Part shown: positions 1 through 5,922 of the stretch, piece by piece
How positions within the stretch are numbered: the first letter of the stretch is position 1
Layout of the letters: each line of letters starts with the position of its first letter
Assembly: GCA_025455225.1 (NCBI GenBank)
Contig: JALOMY010000223.1
Span: 1-7,746 of the forward strand
DNA length: 7,746 bases
Direction of reading: 5' to 3'
Origin: Cyclobacteriaceae bacterium
GTDB taxonomy: Bacteria > Bacteroidota > Bacteroidia > Cytophagales > Cyclobacteriaceae
The notes under the pieces: generated by a model
What the model was told of the DNA's origin: nothing
What the model saw: the letters and a program-made list of their open reading frames with translations, nothing else
Database searches by the model: none
Made by a program: the position numbers and the translations under genes

Positions 1-1973
1 TCCCATTTAAGATCCGGATTGCCTGAAACACCGTAGGTTGCTCCCGGATACTGAATATCATCCCCAAACAGTGCATTAATGCCATTGAGTACGAGCGAAT
101 ACTGGCGCAGGTAGTTGATTTTTTCGTTGCCAATCACACCCCAGCTGGCGCGGACTTTAAGATTAGAAAATATCTTGTTGTTTAGCAGGAAGTCTTCATT
201 AATGGCATTCCACCCTACTGCCAGGGATGGAAAATTGGCATACCGATTAGCCTCTGAAAACTTGGAGGATCCATCCCTTCTGAATGTTGCCGTAAACAGG
301 TACTTGTCATTATATGTATAGTTGGCCCTGAAGAGGTACGAAATCATGGAAAAATTGAATCCGGCACTGACTTCATTCTGGGCAAAATTTGGGCTAACGA
401 GGTTTGGAAAAATATTCACATACCAAAAATCTTCACCCGGCCGAATCAAATTCTCAGCGCCCAGAAATACATTCTCTGATGATGATTCCTGCACGGTATA
501 ACCTGCAAGAGCATTGATGCGATGTACACCGATTTCTTTGTTATACGTTAACAAATTTTCCCACAGCCAGTCGGTTCGGTCAAAATAACCTTTGCCCAAA
601 TCATCAGTAGCATTCTGCTGTTGAGGATTCACAAAGAAGACCGGGGTGTAGCTGGTGGATTTAATGTATTCGAGATCAGCACCGAAACTCGATTTAAAAG
701 TGAATCCTTTCAGAAAATCCACTTCAGCGTAGATATTATTCACACTTCGGATTCCTTTGTTGAAGCTGTTGGTGTATTCGATATCAGCCAGCACATTACC
801 TACACCCGGAACTGGTGAAAATGAACCATCAGGTAAAAAAGGTTCAATCGTAGGCCATGCCCGGTAGGCTACGAAAACTGCATTGCCACTCGTGTTCTGC
901 CGATCGAATGGGGTAAACGATAAGTTACTACCCAGCCGGACTGATTTCGAAAGATGAAGGGTATTATTGAATTTTAAGGATACCCGCTGATAATCCGATT
1001 TAGTAATGATACCCTCCTGGCTGAAATAGCCCAGGGAAGTATAATATTGAAATTTGTCAGTTCCACCGGCAAATGAGATCTGGTAGTTCTGAATGGGAGC
1101 TGTGCGAAAGATCAGATCTTGCCAGTCGGTATTGGGTACAGCATCCACATTATTATAGGTTCCCGGATTGATTTCATTGCGGACAATGGCATACTCTTTT
1201 CCATTTAATAAATCAATTTTCTGTGGCAATTCTTGTATGCTGTATTCGGCTGATACACTTATCGTTGGATAATTGTTTCCGGTAGTTTCCCCTCGTTTGG
1301 TCGTTACAATGATTACACCATTGGCACCGCGTGAACCATAAATGGCAGTTGCCGAAGCATCTTTCAGCACCTCCATCGAAGCAATATCTGAGGCATTGAG
1401 GAAATCAATATTTTGAAGAATAACACCATCTACCACATAGATCGGGGACGCATCATTAAAGGTACCTATACCCCGTATGCGCACGTAGGTGCTCGAACCC
1501 GGTGCACCTGAAACATTGGCAATTTGCAAACCGGCTACCTTTCCCTGTAAGGATTGCATCGGGTTAATGGCCGGCACTGAGGTTAACTCGGCCCCTCGTA
1601 CCGATGAAACCGATCCGGTTAAATCGGATTTTCGCACGGTTCCATACCCAATAACAACTACTTCTTCGAGTGCTTGAGCTTCCGGATCAAGAACAACATC
1701 CACCACTTCCCGTCCATCAATGGTCACGGTTTTTGCTGAATACCCGATAAACGTAAACACAAGGGTATTCTCATTTTCCATGACCTCCACCGAAAAATTA
1801 CCATTAACATCAGTAGCCGATCCCCGGGAAGTACCTTGAACCACAACATTTACCCCGGGCATGGGCATGCCATCATCTGATGAAGTTACTTTACCGCGAA
1901 CAATTCTACCCTGGGCACTTGCCTGCGCCATCAGGAACATGGTTAACAGACTGATTAGTAAAGCTTTATTCAT
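1..1973 (-). CDS. SusC/RagA-family TonB-linked outer membrane receptor, N-terminal 657 residues (runs off left edge)
   Basis: TonB-dependent outer-membrane transporter of the SusC/RagA family. Members import oligosaccharides, peptides or other large nutrients, usually with a SusD lipoprotein lid. The ATG at 1973-1971 is followed by a signal peptide (residues 1-21, MNKALLISLL... ending ASAQ). Next comes a carboxypeptidase-regulatory-like beta-sandwich (about 22-97, with GVNVVVQGTSRGSATDVNG and FIGY). The TonB-box-like stretch EEVVVIGYG is at 103-111. The plug domain (about 115-228) carries the family signature LQGKVAGLQI, SGAPG, VRIRG, VVDGV and EVLKDASATAIYGSRGANG. The beta-barrel follows and is cut off at NPDLKW, a conserved barrel motif. 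The frame is open throughout; family members are usually about 1000 residues, so roughly a third is missing. The substrate cannot be told from this part. A susD gene would be expected beyond the left edge. It lies 244 bases downstream of the membrane regulator at 2218-4125, on the same strand. Confidence 0.95.
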   Translation of the reverse strand, partial: MNKALLISLLTMFLMAQASAQGRIVRGKVTSSDDGMPMPGVNVVVQGTSRGSATDVNGNFSVEVMENENTLVFTFIGYSAKTVTIDGREVVDVVLDPEAQALEEVVVIGYGTVRKSDLTGSVSSVRGAELTSVPAINPMQSLQGKVAGLQIANVSGAPGSSTYVRIRGIGTFNDASPIYVVDGVILQNIDFLNASDIASMEVLKDASATAIYGSRGANGVIIVTTKRGETTGNNYPTISVSAEYSIQELPQKIDLLNGKEYAIVRNEINPGTYNNVDAVPNTDWQDLIFRTAPIQNYQISFAGGTDKFQYYTSLGYFSQEGIITKSDYQRVSLKFNNTLHLSKSVRLGSNLSFTPFDRQNTSGNAVFVAYRAWPTIEPFLPDGSFSPVPGVGNVLADIEYTNSFNKGIRSVNNIYAEVDFLKGFTFKSSFGADLEYIKSTSYTPVFFVNPQQQNATDDLGKGYFDRTDWLWENLLTYNKEIGVHRINALAGYTVQESSSENVFLGAENLIRPGEDFWYVNIFPNLVSPNFAQNEVSAGFNFSMISYLFRANYTYNDKYLFTATFRRDGSSKFSEANRYANFPSLAVGWNAINEDFLLNNKIFSNLKVRASWGVIGNEKINYLRQYSLVLNGINALFGDDIQYPGATYGVSGNPDLKW

Positions 1974-2020
1974 AAAAGAACAGGTTGGTAGTAATAAATA
2001 AGCTTATTGTATCTCTATCA

Positions 2021-2073
2021 ATTTTGACAATTCCAATTATCGAGTCCAGAATTTTCTGGTTTTTTGTCAAAAT
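2021..2073. repeat. Nested inverted repeats in the leader of the SusC-type gene
   Basis: A perfect 10-bp inverted repeat has arms ATTTTGACAA (2021-2030) and TTGTCAAAAT (2064-2073), separated by 33 bases. Inside the spacer is a second perfect inverted repeat, CCAGAA (2046-2051) and TTCTGG (2054-2059), with a 2-base loop. The structure ends 48 bases before the SusC-type start codon. The outer arm at 2064-2073 overlaps a possible -7 element. It could be an operator for a dimeric regulator or an RNA structure in the leader. It lacks a GC-rich stem followed by a T-run, so it does not look like an intrinsic terminator. Confidence 0.5.
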
Positions 2074-2098
2074 CAACGGCTTAAATACAAGCCTTCAA
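2068..2098 (-). promoter_or_regulatory. Possible Bacteroidota-type promoter for the SusC-type gene
   Basis: Read on the minus strand, TTG (2098-2096) is followed 20 bases later by TGATTTTG (2075-2068). This is one base off the Bacteroidota -7 consensus TAnnTTTG, with normal spacing to the -33 element. It would start transcription near 2062, giving a leader of about 90 bases that contains the inner hairpin. AT-rich sequence gives many partial matches, so this is tentative. Confidence 0.2.
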
Positions 2099-2100
2099 TA

Positions 2101-2128
2101 CAATGTTTTTCCAAGGAAAAAAACATTG
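2101..2128. repeat. Imperfect inverted repeat upstream of the SusC-type gene
   Basis: CAATGTTTTTCC (2101-2112) and GG-A7-CATTG (2115-2128) are inverted copies that differ only by two extra A residues in the right arm, around an AA centre. The stem would have about 12 pairs. It lies just upstream of the possible -33 element of the SusC-type gene, where an operator could sit. No clear T-run follows on the minus strand, so a terminator role for the preceding gene is not well supported. Confidence 0.4.
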
Positions 2129-2217
2129 ATTTTTATCAGTATTTGAAGAAATAATTGATTATCCGAAGTAATTTTCAAAGAATAGAAACAATACTGTAAT
2201 CGATTTCACAATCGATA

Positions 2218-4125
2218 TCATAAAACCTGTTCACGGGTGGCTGATTCTTTGGCTTGAGAAACCGAATAATCCAGTATTACGGTCTCCCAGCCCGAGACTG
2301 CAGGCCTTCGACCATTATGGGTCAATTCAAAAATTCGTTCAGAAACCTTCTCTTTAAACGACCATACCGTGTTCGTACTGATAGCAAGTTTCGCAGCCAA
2401 TTCTTCAAGCGTATACTCCTTTCGTCCCGTTACGGTGAGGTAAGCGATGTAAAACGCTTTTTCAATCGGGAATTTAATTCCATGAAAAAGGGTATACGAA
2501 GTGATCGATTCATTGTAACCACAGCGCGTACACCTGCGGGCAAATTTGGTACTGCCTTTAAAGTATTTCTCGTTGCTGCATTTTTTACAATAATAGTGCT
2601 TAGGCCATTTCAACGATTCCAGGTAACGGTAACACGAAAGCTTATCCGGATAGAGGGTTCTGAACTGATCGTAATCCATCGTTTTTTCCTGGAGACGTTC
2701 GTTCAACACTTCTTTGATGCTGCTCTTCAATTTCCAGTTATCGAGATCAAGTATGGAATTGATGCGGTTGATTTTATCAGCCTGCTCCGTTAGCTTACTA
2801 TTCTTTTCTTCAAGTTCCTTATTCTTTTGATCCAGTTGAAGAGTTCGTTCCTTAACCTTGGCTTCAAGCTCCCGGTTAACTTTCTCCTTCAGTTGCATAT
2901 TCAGTTCATGCTGATGAATGATTCTGCGCAGAGCACGGTCGCGCATATCTTTTAATATCCTTATCCGGTCACCCAACGCGAATGTCAGGAAGAGCATTTC
3001 CATTACGAAACTGAAATGAAGGCTGTAGTGAGTGACGGTGGTAAAAGGCAATACATTAAAATAGACAAGCATCCGCAGAAAAAATCCGGTAAATAAAATT
3101 CCATAGGCTATCACAAAAAACCGGGCCGGTTTATACCCTTGATTCCAAACCTTGATAGCTGTATAAAATATTACGGAGAGAGGTATTATTTCAAGATTCC
3201 GGTAAGTCAGATACTGCGGAAAGAAAAACAGCTCGGTAATAAAGGCCAGGCTACGCAGCACAATTAACCCCAGCAGAACCTTATCAAGGGAAGGTGAAGT
3301 AGCACCGGTGTTTAAAAATTTCCGGGTGAAGATCAGCGCCCAAACAATCAGTGAATAAAGAAATACACCCACTACATAATTATTCCACTCCGGATGGTTC
3401 GGCCAGAGGTACTGAAAGCCGATGCCATCGAGGCTCATCGCGTAGCCGGCAACACTTAACAAATAACAGATATAATAGATGTTCTTTATTTCACGAATGG
3501 CGAGGTAAACCAGCAGGTTGTACAGGCTGATGATGATGATCATTCCATAAAAAGTGCCGAAGAGGAAATACTCATTCAGGGCATAATAAATAAACCGGTT
3601 TACCGATCGTAAGGCGATGCGGATATCGGCAAACTCATGCGATTGCACTTTGAAGTAATACACCATAACCGTGTCTGACTTCATGTGCAGGAGGATTTCA
3701 AAATTTTTATGGCGGAACAAACGGTCGGAAAAAGGATGTTGATCGCCCATCGATTGAATCCGATACGTATTTCCTTCCTGTGGAATATAAGCCTCAATAT
3801 GATCGATTGTCTGATCGTAAAATTCCAACAACCAGAGTTTGGATGAAGAAGAAGTATGTTGAATGGGCAGCCTGATCCAGTACGATGCATTTCGCTTGAA
3901 ATCAGTATTCTGGTACGTGCGGTGCTGGTTAAAATTACCGGCAAATTCGGGTGCTGTAATCGCTTCGAAGCTTAATTGATTGGTGGTGTCGATAAAATAA
4001 TTGATTTCATAGGGCATAAAATTCCGTTCATCCAATGAATCCTTGATGATTACAGGAACCTGGGCATAGGTTAATGAAGCCAACCACACCCCCGCCATGA
4101 AAAGTAATCCTTGAAATGGTTTCAT
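2218..4125 (-). CDS. 7TM-DISM membrane receptor fused to an IS1595-type transposase zinc ribbon and HTH (putative membrane-tethered DNA-binding regulator)
   Basis: This 635-residue protein appears to be a one-component membrane sensor and DNA-binding regulator. It has a signal peptide (1-21, cleavage after LTYA) and a periplasmic 7TMR-DISMED2-like beta-sandwich (about 38-172, with YWIRLPI and LLEFYDQTIDHIEAYI). Seven hydrophobic helices follow at about 186-209, 216-237, 248-267, 283-303, 311-327, 335-356 and 364-386. A charged coiled coil (about 395-455) resembles the linker that leads into histidine kinases, but no kinase or cyclase follows. Instead, residues about 486-598 match the N-terminal part of IS1595-family transposases: FRTLYPDKLSCYRYLESLKW, then zinc ligands C513/C516 and C532/C535, then TLFHGIKFPIEKAF, then a helix-turn-helix (about 571-595, LEELAAKLAISTNTVW). 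The DDE catalytic domain is absent and the protein ends 40 residues later, so it should bind DNA but not transpose. The zinc ribbon and HTH should face the cytoplasm. The 7TM-DISM and transposase assignments are by motif recognition; the regulatory role is inference. Confidence 0.85.
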   Translation of the reverse strand: MKPFQGLLFMAGVWLASLTYAQVPVIIKDSLDERNFMPYEINYFIDTTNQLSFEAITAPEFAGNFNQHRTYQNTDFKRNASYWIRLPIQHTSSSSKLWLLEFYDQTIDHIEAYIPQEGNTYRIQSMGDQHPFSDRLFRHKNFEILLHMKSDTVMVYYFKVQSHEFADIRIALRSVNRFIYYALNEYFLFGTFYGMIIIISLYNLLVYLAIREIKNIYYICYLLSVAGYAMSLDGIGFQYLWPNHPEWNNYVVGVFLYSLIVWALIFTRKFLNTGATSPSLDKVLLGLIVLRSLAFITELFFFPQYLTYRNLEIIPLSVIFYTAIKVWNQGYKPARFFVIAYGILFTGFFLRMLVYFNVLPFTTVTHYSLHFSFVMEMLFLTFALGDRIRILKDMRDRALRRIIHQHELNMQLKEKVNRELEAKVKERTLQLDQKNKELEEKNSKLTEQADKINRINSILDLDNWKLKSSIKEVLNERLQEKTMDYDQFRTLYPDKLSCYRYLESLKWPKHYYCKKCSNEKYFKGSTKFARRCTRCGYNESITSYTLFHGIKFPIEKAFYIAYLTVTGRKEYTLEELAAKLAISTNTVWSFKEKVSERIFELTHNGRRPAVSGWETVILDYSVSQAKESATREQVL

Positions 4126-4222
4126 TCCGACTGGATTTGTTTATTCTAATTCTATTGTTACTTCCCTCACCCGGTTACAAATCCGGCAGAATCACCAAAA
4201 TAACCAGAAAATTCCAAAACCG

Positions 4223-4255
4223 TTTGGATAATATGAGAGCATTCCCTTAATATTG
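4223..4255 (+). promoter_or_regulatory. Promoter of tRNA-Asn (Bacteroidota type)
   Basis: TTTG (4223-4226) and TAATATTG (4248-4255) are separated by 21 bases. They match the Bacteroidota -33 TTTG and -7 TAnnTTTG elements, with one mismatch in the latter. Transcription would start near 4262, about 8 bases before the mature tRNA, which fits a short tRNA leader. Confidence 0.5.
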
Positions 4256-4269
4256 CACTCCCAAAATTT

Positions 4270-4343
4270 TCCTCCTTAGCTCAGCCGGTTAGAGCATCTG
4301 ACTGTTAATCAGAGGGTCCTTGGTTCAAGTCCAAGAGGAGGAG
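4270..4343 (+). tRNA. tRNA-Asn (anticodon GTT)
   Basis: A 74-base cloverleaf folds completely. The acceptor stem is TCCTCCT (4270-4276) with AGGAGGA (4336-4342). The D arm is GCTC/GAGC. The anticodon stem is TCTGA/TCAGA around the loop CTGTTAA, with anticodon GTT at 4304-4306. The variable loop is GGGTC. The T arm is CTTGG/CCAAG around TTCAAGT, and the discriminator base is G4343. The CCA end is not encoded and must be added after transcription. The gene stands alone between a promoter and an intrinsic terminator and is divergent from the membrane regulator at 2218-4125. Confidence 0.97.
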
Positions 4344-4347
4344 CTCC

Positions 4348-4380
4348 AAAAACCACTTACCTTCGTAAGTGGTTTTTTTT
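4348..4380 (+). terminator. Intrinsic terminator of tRNA-Asn
   Basis: ACCACTTAC (4352-4360), a CTTC loop (4361-4364) and GTAAGTGGT (4365-4373) form a perfect stem, extended by A-T pairs at its base and followed by an unbroken T-run to 4380. The hairpin starts a few bases after the tRNA 3' end. The A-run on the left means it could also stop transcription coming from the other strand. Confidence 0.9.
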
Positions 4381-4488
4381 ATGTCTGTACTTCACTGACC
4401 AACTAATCATCCAGGTTTAAGCATCTCATTTCAAATGCACTTAATTGCCTGTTTTTTTCTTTTAACTTAACATTTTACATGACGGTTA

Positions 4489-4523
4489 GGTTGGAATGAT
4501 CTCGACCCCAAAAGTGGCCAACT
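4489..4523. other. Short stretch resembling an insertion-sequence end
   Basis: Read on the minus strand, this piece contains GTTGGCCACTTTTGGGGTCG (4522-4503). The style recalls terminal repeats of IS21-family elements (TGGCCA...TTTTGGGGTCG). No transposase gene, matching opposite end or target duplication is visible nearby. It may be a remnant, or coincidence. The rest of the 4381-4583 gap shows nothing recognisable. Confidence 0.15.
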
Positions 4524-4583
4524 CGTTATGATAGCTTAATTCAATAAATTACTATTTTAGATTAACCAATTAAGCAACTCATT

Positions 4584-5267
4584 ATGCGTTACGCAATCCG
4601 GCTGGTCATTTTATTATTGATTGTATTCATCATCAACATTCAATCCTATGCCCAGGATTTGTACACAGCCCGCGGTTACTGGGTTGAATTGAATAAGGAA
4701 ACCTATCGTAAAATCAAACAGAAGCAACGCGTTGGTGATCCGTTAACCGATAACGAAGCACTGTATCTCCAGGATTATGAACAATACCTGGCCAATTATT
4801 ACCAGCGCATGCCGGAAGAAGAAAAAGTTCGGTATGAACAAATGAGGGAACAGTGGGACCGTGAATTATTGGGTCCCCAGAAGCCTGAAGAAGTTCCGGA
4901 AGAATTTGAGTGGAGGGGACGAGACCGCGCCATCAATTTTTTATACGGTGCCTGGTATGGCACCAGCCTCGTTTTGATAACCGGAATGGATGATGCTGCG
5001 GCTGCCGGTATTCCTTTGGTGACGGGCGGTATATGGGTATTAGGCCCAGTGATCAATCCTAAAAAATACGAAAACATCTCACGGCCTGTATTACGGGCAA
5101 GCAATACAGGTAAATTTTTAGGATTGATCTATGGTGCCTCGCTGGGAATGTTGGTTGGCGGTGATTCAGATAATACCGATGAATTAATTTTCGGATTATC
5201 AACGGTGAGCAGTATTGCCCTGGGCGAAGTTGGTAATTTCTTTATTCGGATCCACCGGTTCAGATAA
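4584..5267 (+). CDS. Uncharacterised exported glycine-rich protein, N-terminal part of a frameshifted gene
   Basis: I do not recognise the family. The start has a clear signal peptide (about 1-24, with RLVILLLIVFII and SYAQ). A charged, helical region (about 25-112) follows, rich in Tyr, Gln, Glu and Lys. After it comes a glycine-rich hydrophobic region with LVTGG (145-149), KKY (160-162), YGASLG (183-188), an acidic loop (194-200) and SSIALGEVG (209-217). After Phe219 the frame gives only the odd tail FIRIHRFR and a stop. The matching continuation lies in the +1 frame of the overlapping downstream reading frame. Removing one T from the TTT at 5241-5243 would join them into about 428 residues reading GNFLFGSTG. 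Export is likely; the exact location and role are unknown. Shown as a CDS, but it is best read as half of one gene. Confidence 0.7.
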   Translation: MRYAIRLVILLLIVFIINIQSYAQDLYTARGYWVELNKETYRKIKQKQRVGDPLTDNEALYLQDYEQYLANYYQRMPEEEKVRYEQMREQWDRELLGPQKPEEVPEEFEWRGRDRAINFLYGAWYGTSLVLITGMDDAAAAGIPLVTGGIWVLGPVINPKKYENISRPVLRASNTGKFLGLIYGASLGMLVGGDSDNTDELIFGLSTVSSIALGEVGNFFIRIHRFR

Positions 5268-5871
5268 TATAAACCTGGCTGGTGCTTCCCTGCTGACCGG
5301 TGGAGTAGCCGGCTTGCTGGTAGGAAACAAAGTGGCCAAAAAATATGATTACACCAAAGGCGATGTTCAATCCATTAGTGCATTAACCTGGATTACCACT
5401 GGACTGGGCTTCACTACCATGGCCGAAACTTGGGACACGAACGATGCAGACGTTCTGTTATTAATACCGGCTGCAAGTTCGGTGTTGGGTACCCTTTGGG
5501 GACAAAAGGCTGTTCGAGGTGTAAACCTCACCAAACGCCAGGGAAGTACCATAAGCTATTCATCCGGAGGTGCAGCATTGCTTGGTTTAGGTGTTGCTGC
5601 TTTGTTTGAATCAGAATCAGCTTCCGTATGGGTTGGGATACCCTCCGCTTTGGCACTTGTTACGCACCAGGTACTCTTTAGCAAGTATAAACGACAGAAT
5701 CTTTCGAATGGATTGCAAGGCAGACGCGATCGGGAACATGCCTTCCGTTTCTCCATGAATGTTATGCCCGAAAACTACTTTATTAATCAACGGATGCCCG
5801 TACGCGAAAATCCGGTGAGGTTCAACGGTCCGCTGTCAAACCCGGTCGTAAAACTAAAGCTATCCTTTTAA
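5215..5871 (+). CDS. C-terminal part of the frameshifted exported glycine-rich protein
   Basis: This frame overlaps the preceding one by 53 bases. The ATG at 5215 is probably not a real start, because the first ten residues are an out-of-frame reading of the upstream gene and there is no signal peptide. The genuine sequence begins near Phe11-Gly12. It continues the glycine-rich pattern: LLTGG (26-30), AKKY (41-44), TTGLG (61-65), an acidic loop (71-79), PAASSVLGTLWG (85-96), NL (104-105), then a shorter third unit from SSGG (116-119) to FSKYKRQNL (155-163). The same landmarks in the same order occur before the break, which is the main reason to treat both frames as one gene. The tail ends VVKLKLSF; alternating hydrophobic residues with a final Phe recall an outer-membrane insertion signal, though most of the protein looks helical. 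No homologue is recognised. Confidence 0.65.
   Translation: MPWAKLVISLFGSTGSDNINLAGASLLTGGVAGLLVGNKVAKKYDYTKGDVQSISALTWITTGLGFTTMAETWDTNDADVLLLIPAASSVLGTLWGQKAVRGVNLTKRQGSTISYSSGGAALLGLGVAALFESESASVWVGIPSALALVTHQVLFSKYKRQNLSNGLQGRRDREHAFRFSMNVMPENYFINQRMPVRENPVRFNGPLSNPVVKLKLSF
5238..5247 (+). other. Probable +1 frameshift site
   Basis: The bases TTCTTTATTC lie where the upstream frame loses similarity to the repeat pattern and the +1 frame takes over. Dropping one T restores Asn-Phe-Leu-Phe-Gly-Ser. A T-rich run is a common place for a slippage mutation or a sequencing indel. No Shine-Dalgarno-like stimulator or stop-codon slip site of the prfB type is visible. Confidence 0.55.
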
Positions 5872-5874
5872 TTC

Positions 5875-5922
5875 CTATTCCTTTTCCAAAAACGGATACT
5901 ATTCCTTTTCCAAAAACGGATA
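5875..5922. repeat. Exact 24-bp tandem duplication covering the pruA C-terminal codons and stop
   Basis: Positions 5875-5898 and 5899-5922 are identical over 24 bases and directly abut. On the minus strand each copy reads Tyr-Pro-Phe-Leu-Glu-Lys-Glu-stop. The right copy is the true end of pruA, and the left copy lies after the stop in the same frame. The left copy fills almost all of the 27-base gap between pruA and the convergent plus-strand gene. Confidence 0.95.

Noticed and set aside
2199..2216. ATCGAT-6-ATCGAT hairpin right after the stop of the membrane regulator, as a terminator
   Set aside because: The stem is only six pairs and AT-rich, and no T-run follows on the minus strand. It does not meet the usual criteria for an intrinsic terminator.
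2218..2790. Intact IS1595 transposase or insertion sequence
   Set aside because: The zinc ribbon and HTH are in frame with the membrane receptor, the DDE catalytic domain is missing, and no terminal inverted repeats or target duplication are visible around it.
2254..2793. 179-residue open frame on the plus strand
   Set aside because: It lies wholly inside the minus-strand membrane regulator, opposite its coiled-coil and zinc-ribbon region, and has no recognisable domain. It is an antisense shadow.
5215..5871. Independent gene translationally coupled to the preceding frame
   Set aside because: The first ten residues are an out-of-frame reading of the upstream gene, there is no signal peptide, and the repeat pattern runs continuously across the junction. 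A frameshifted single gene explains this better.
5872..5898. Bidirectional intrinsic terminator in the convergent gap
   Set aside because: The gap is simply the duplicated pruA end. Its only pairing (CCTTTT with AAAACGG) is short and interrupted, with no clean T-run.
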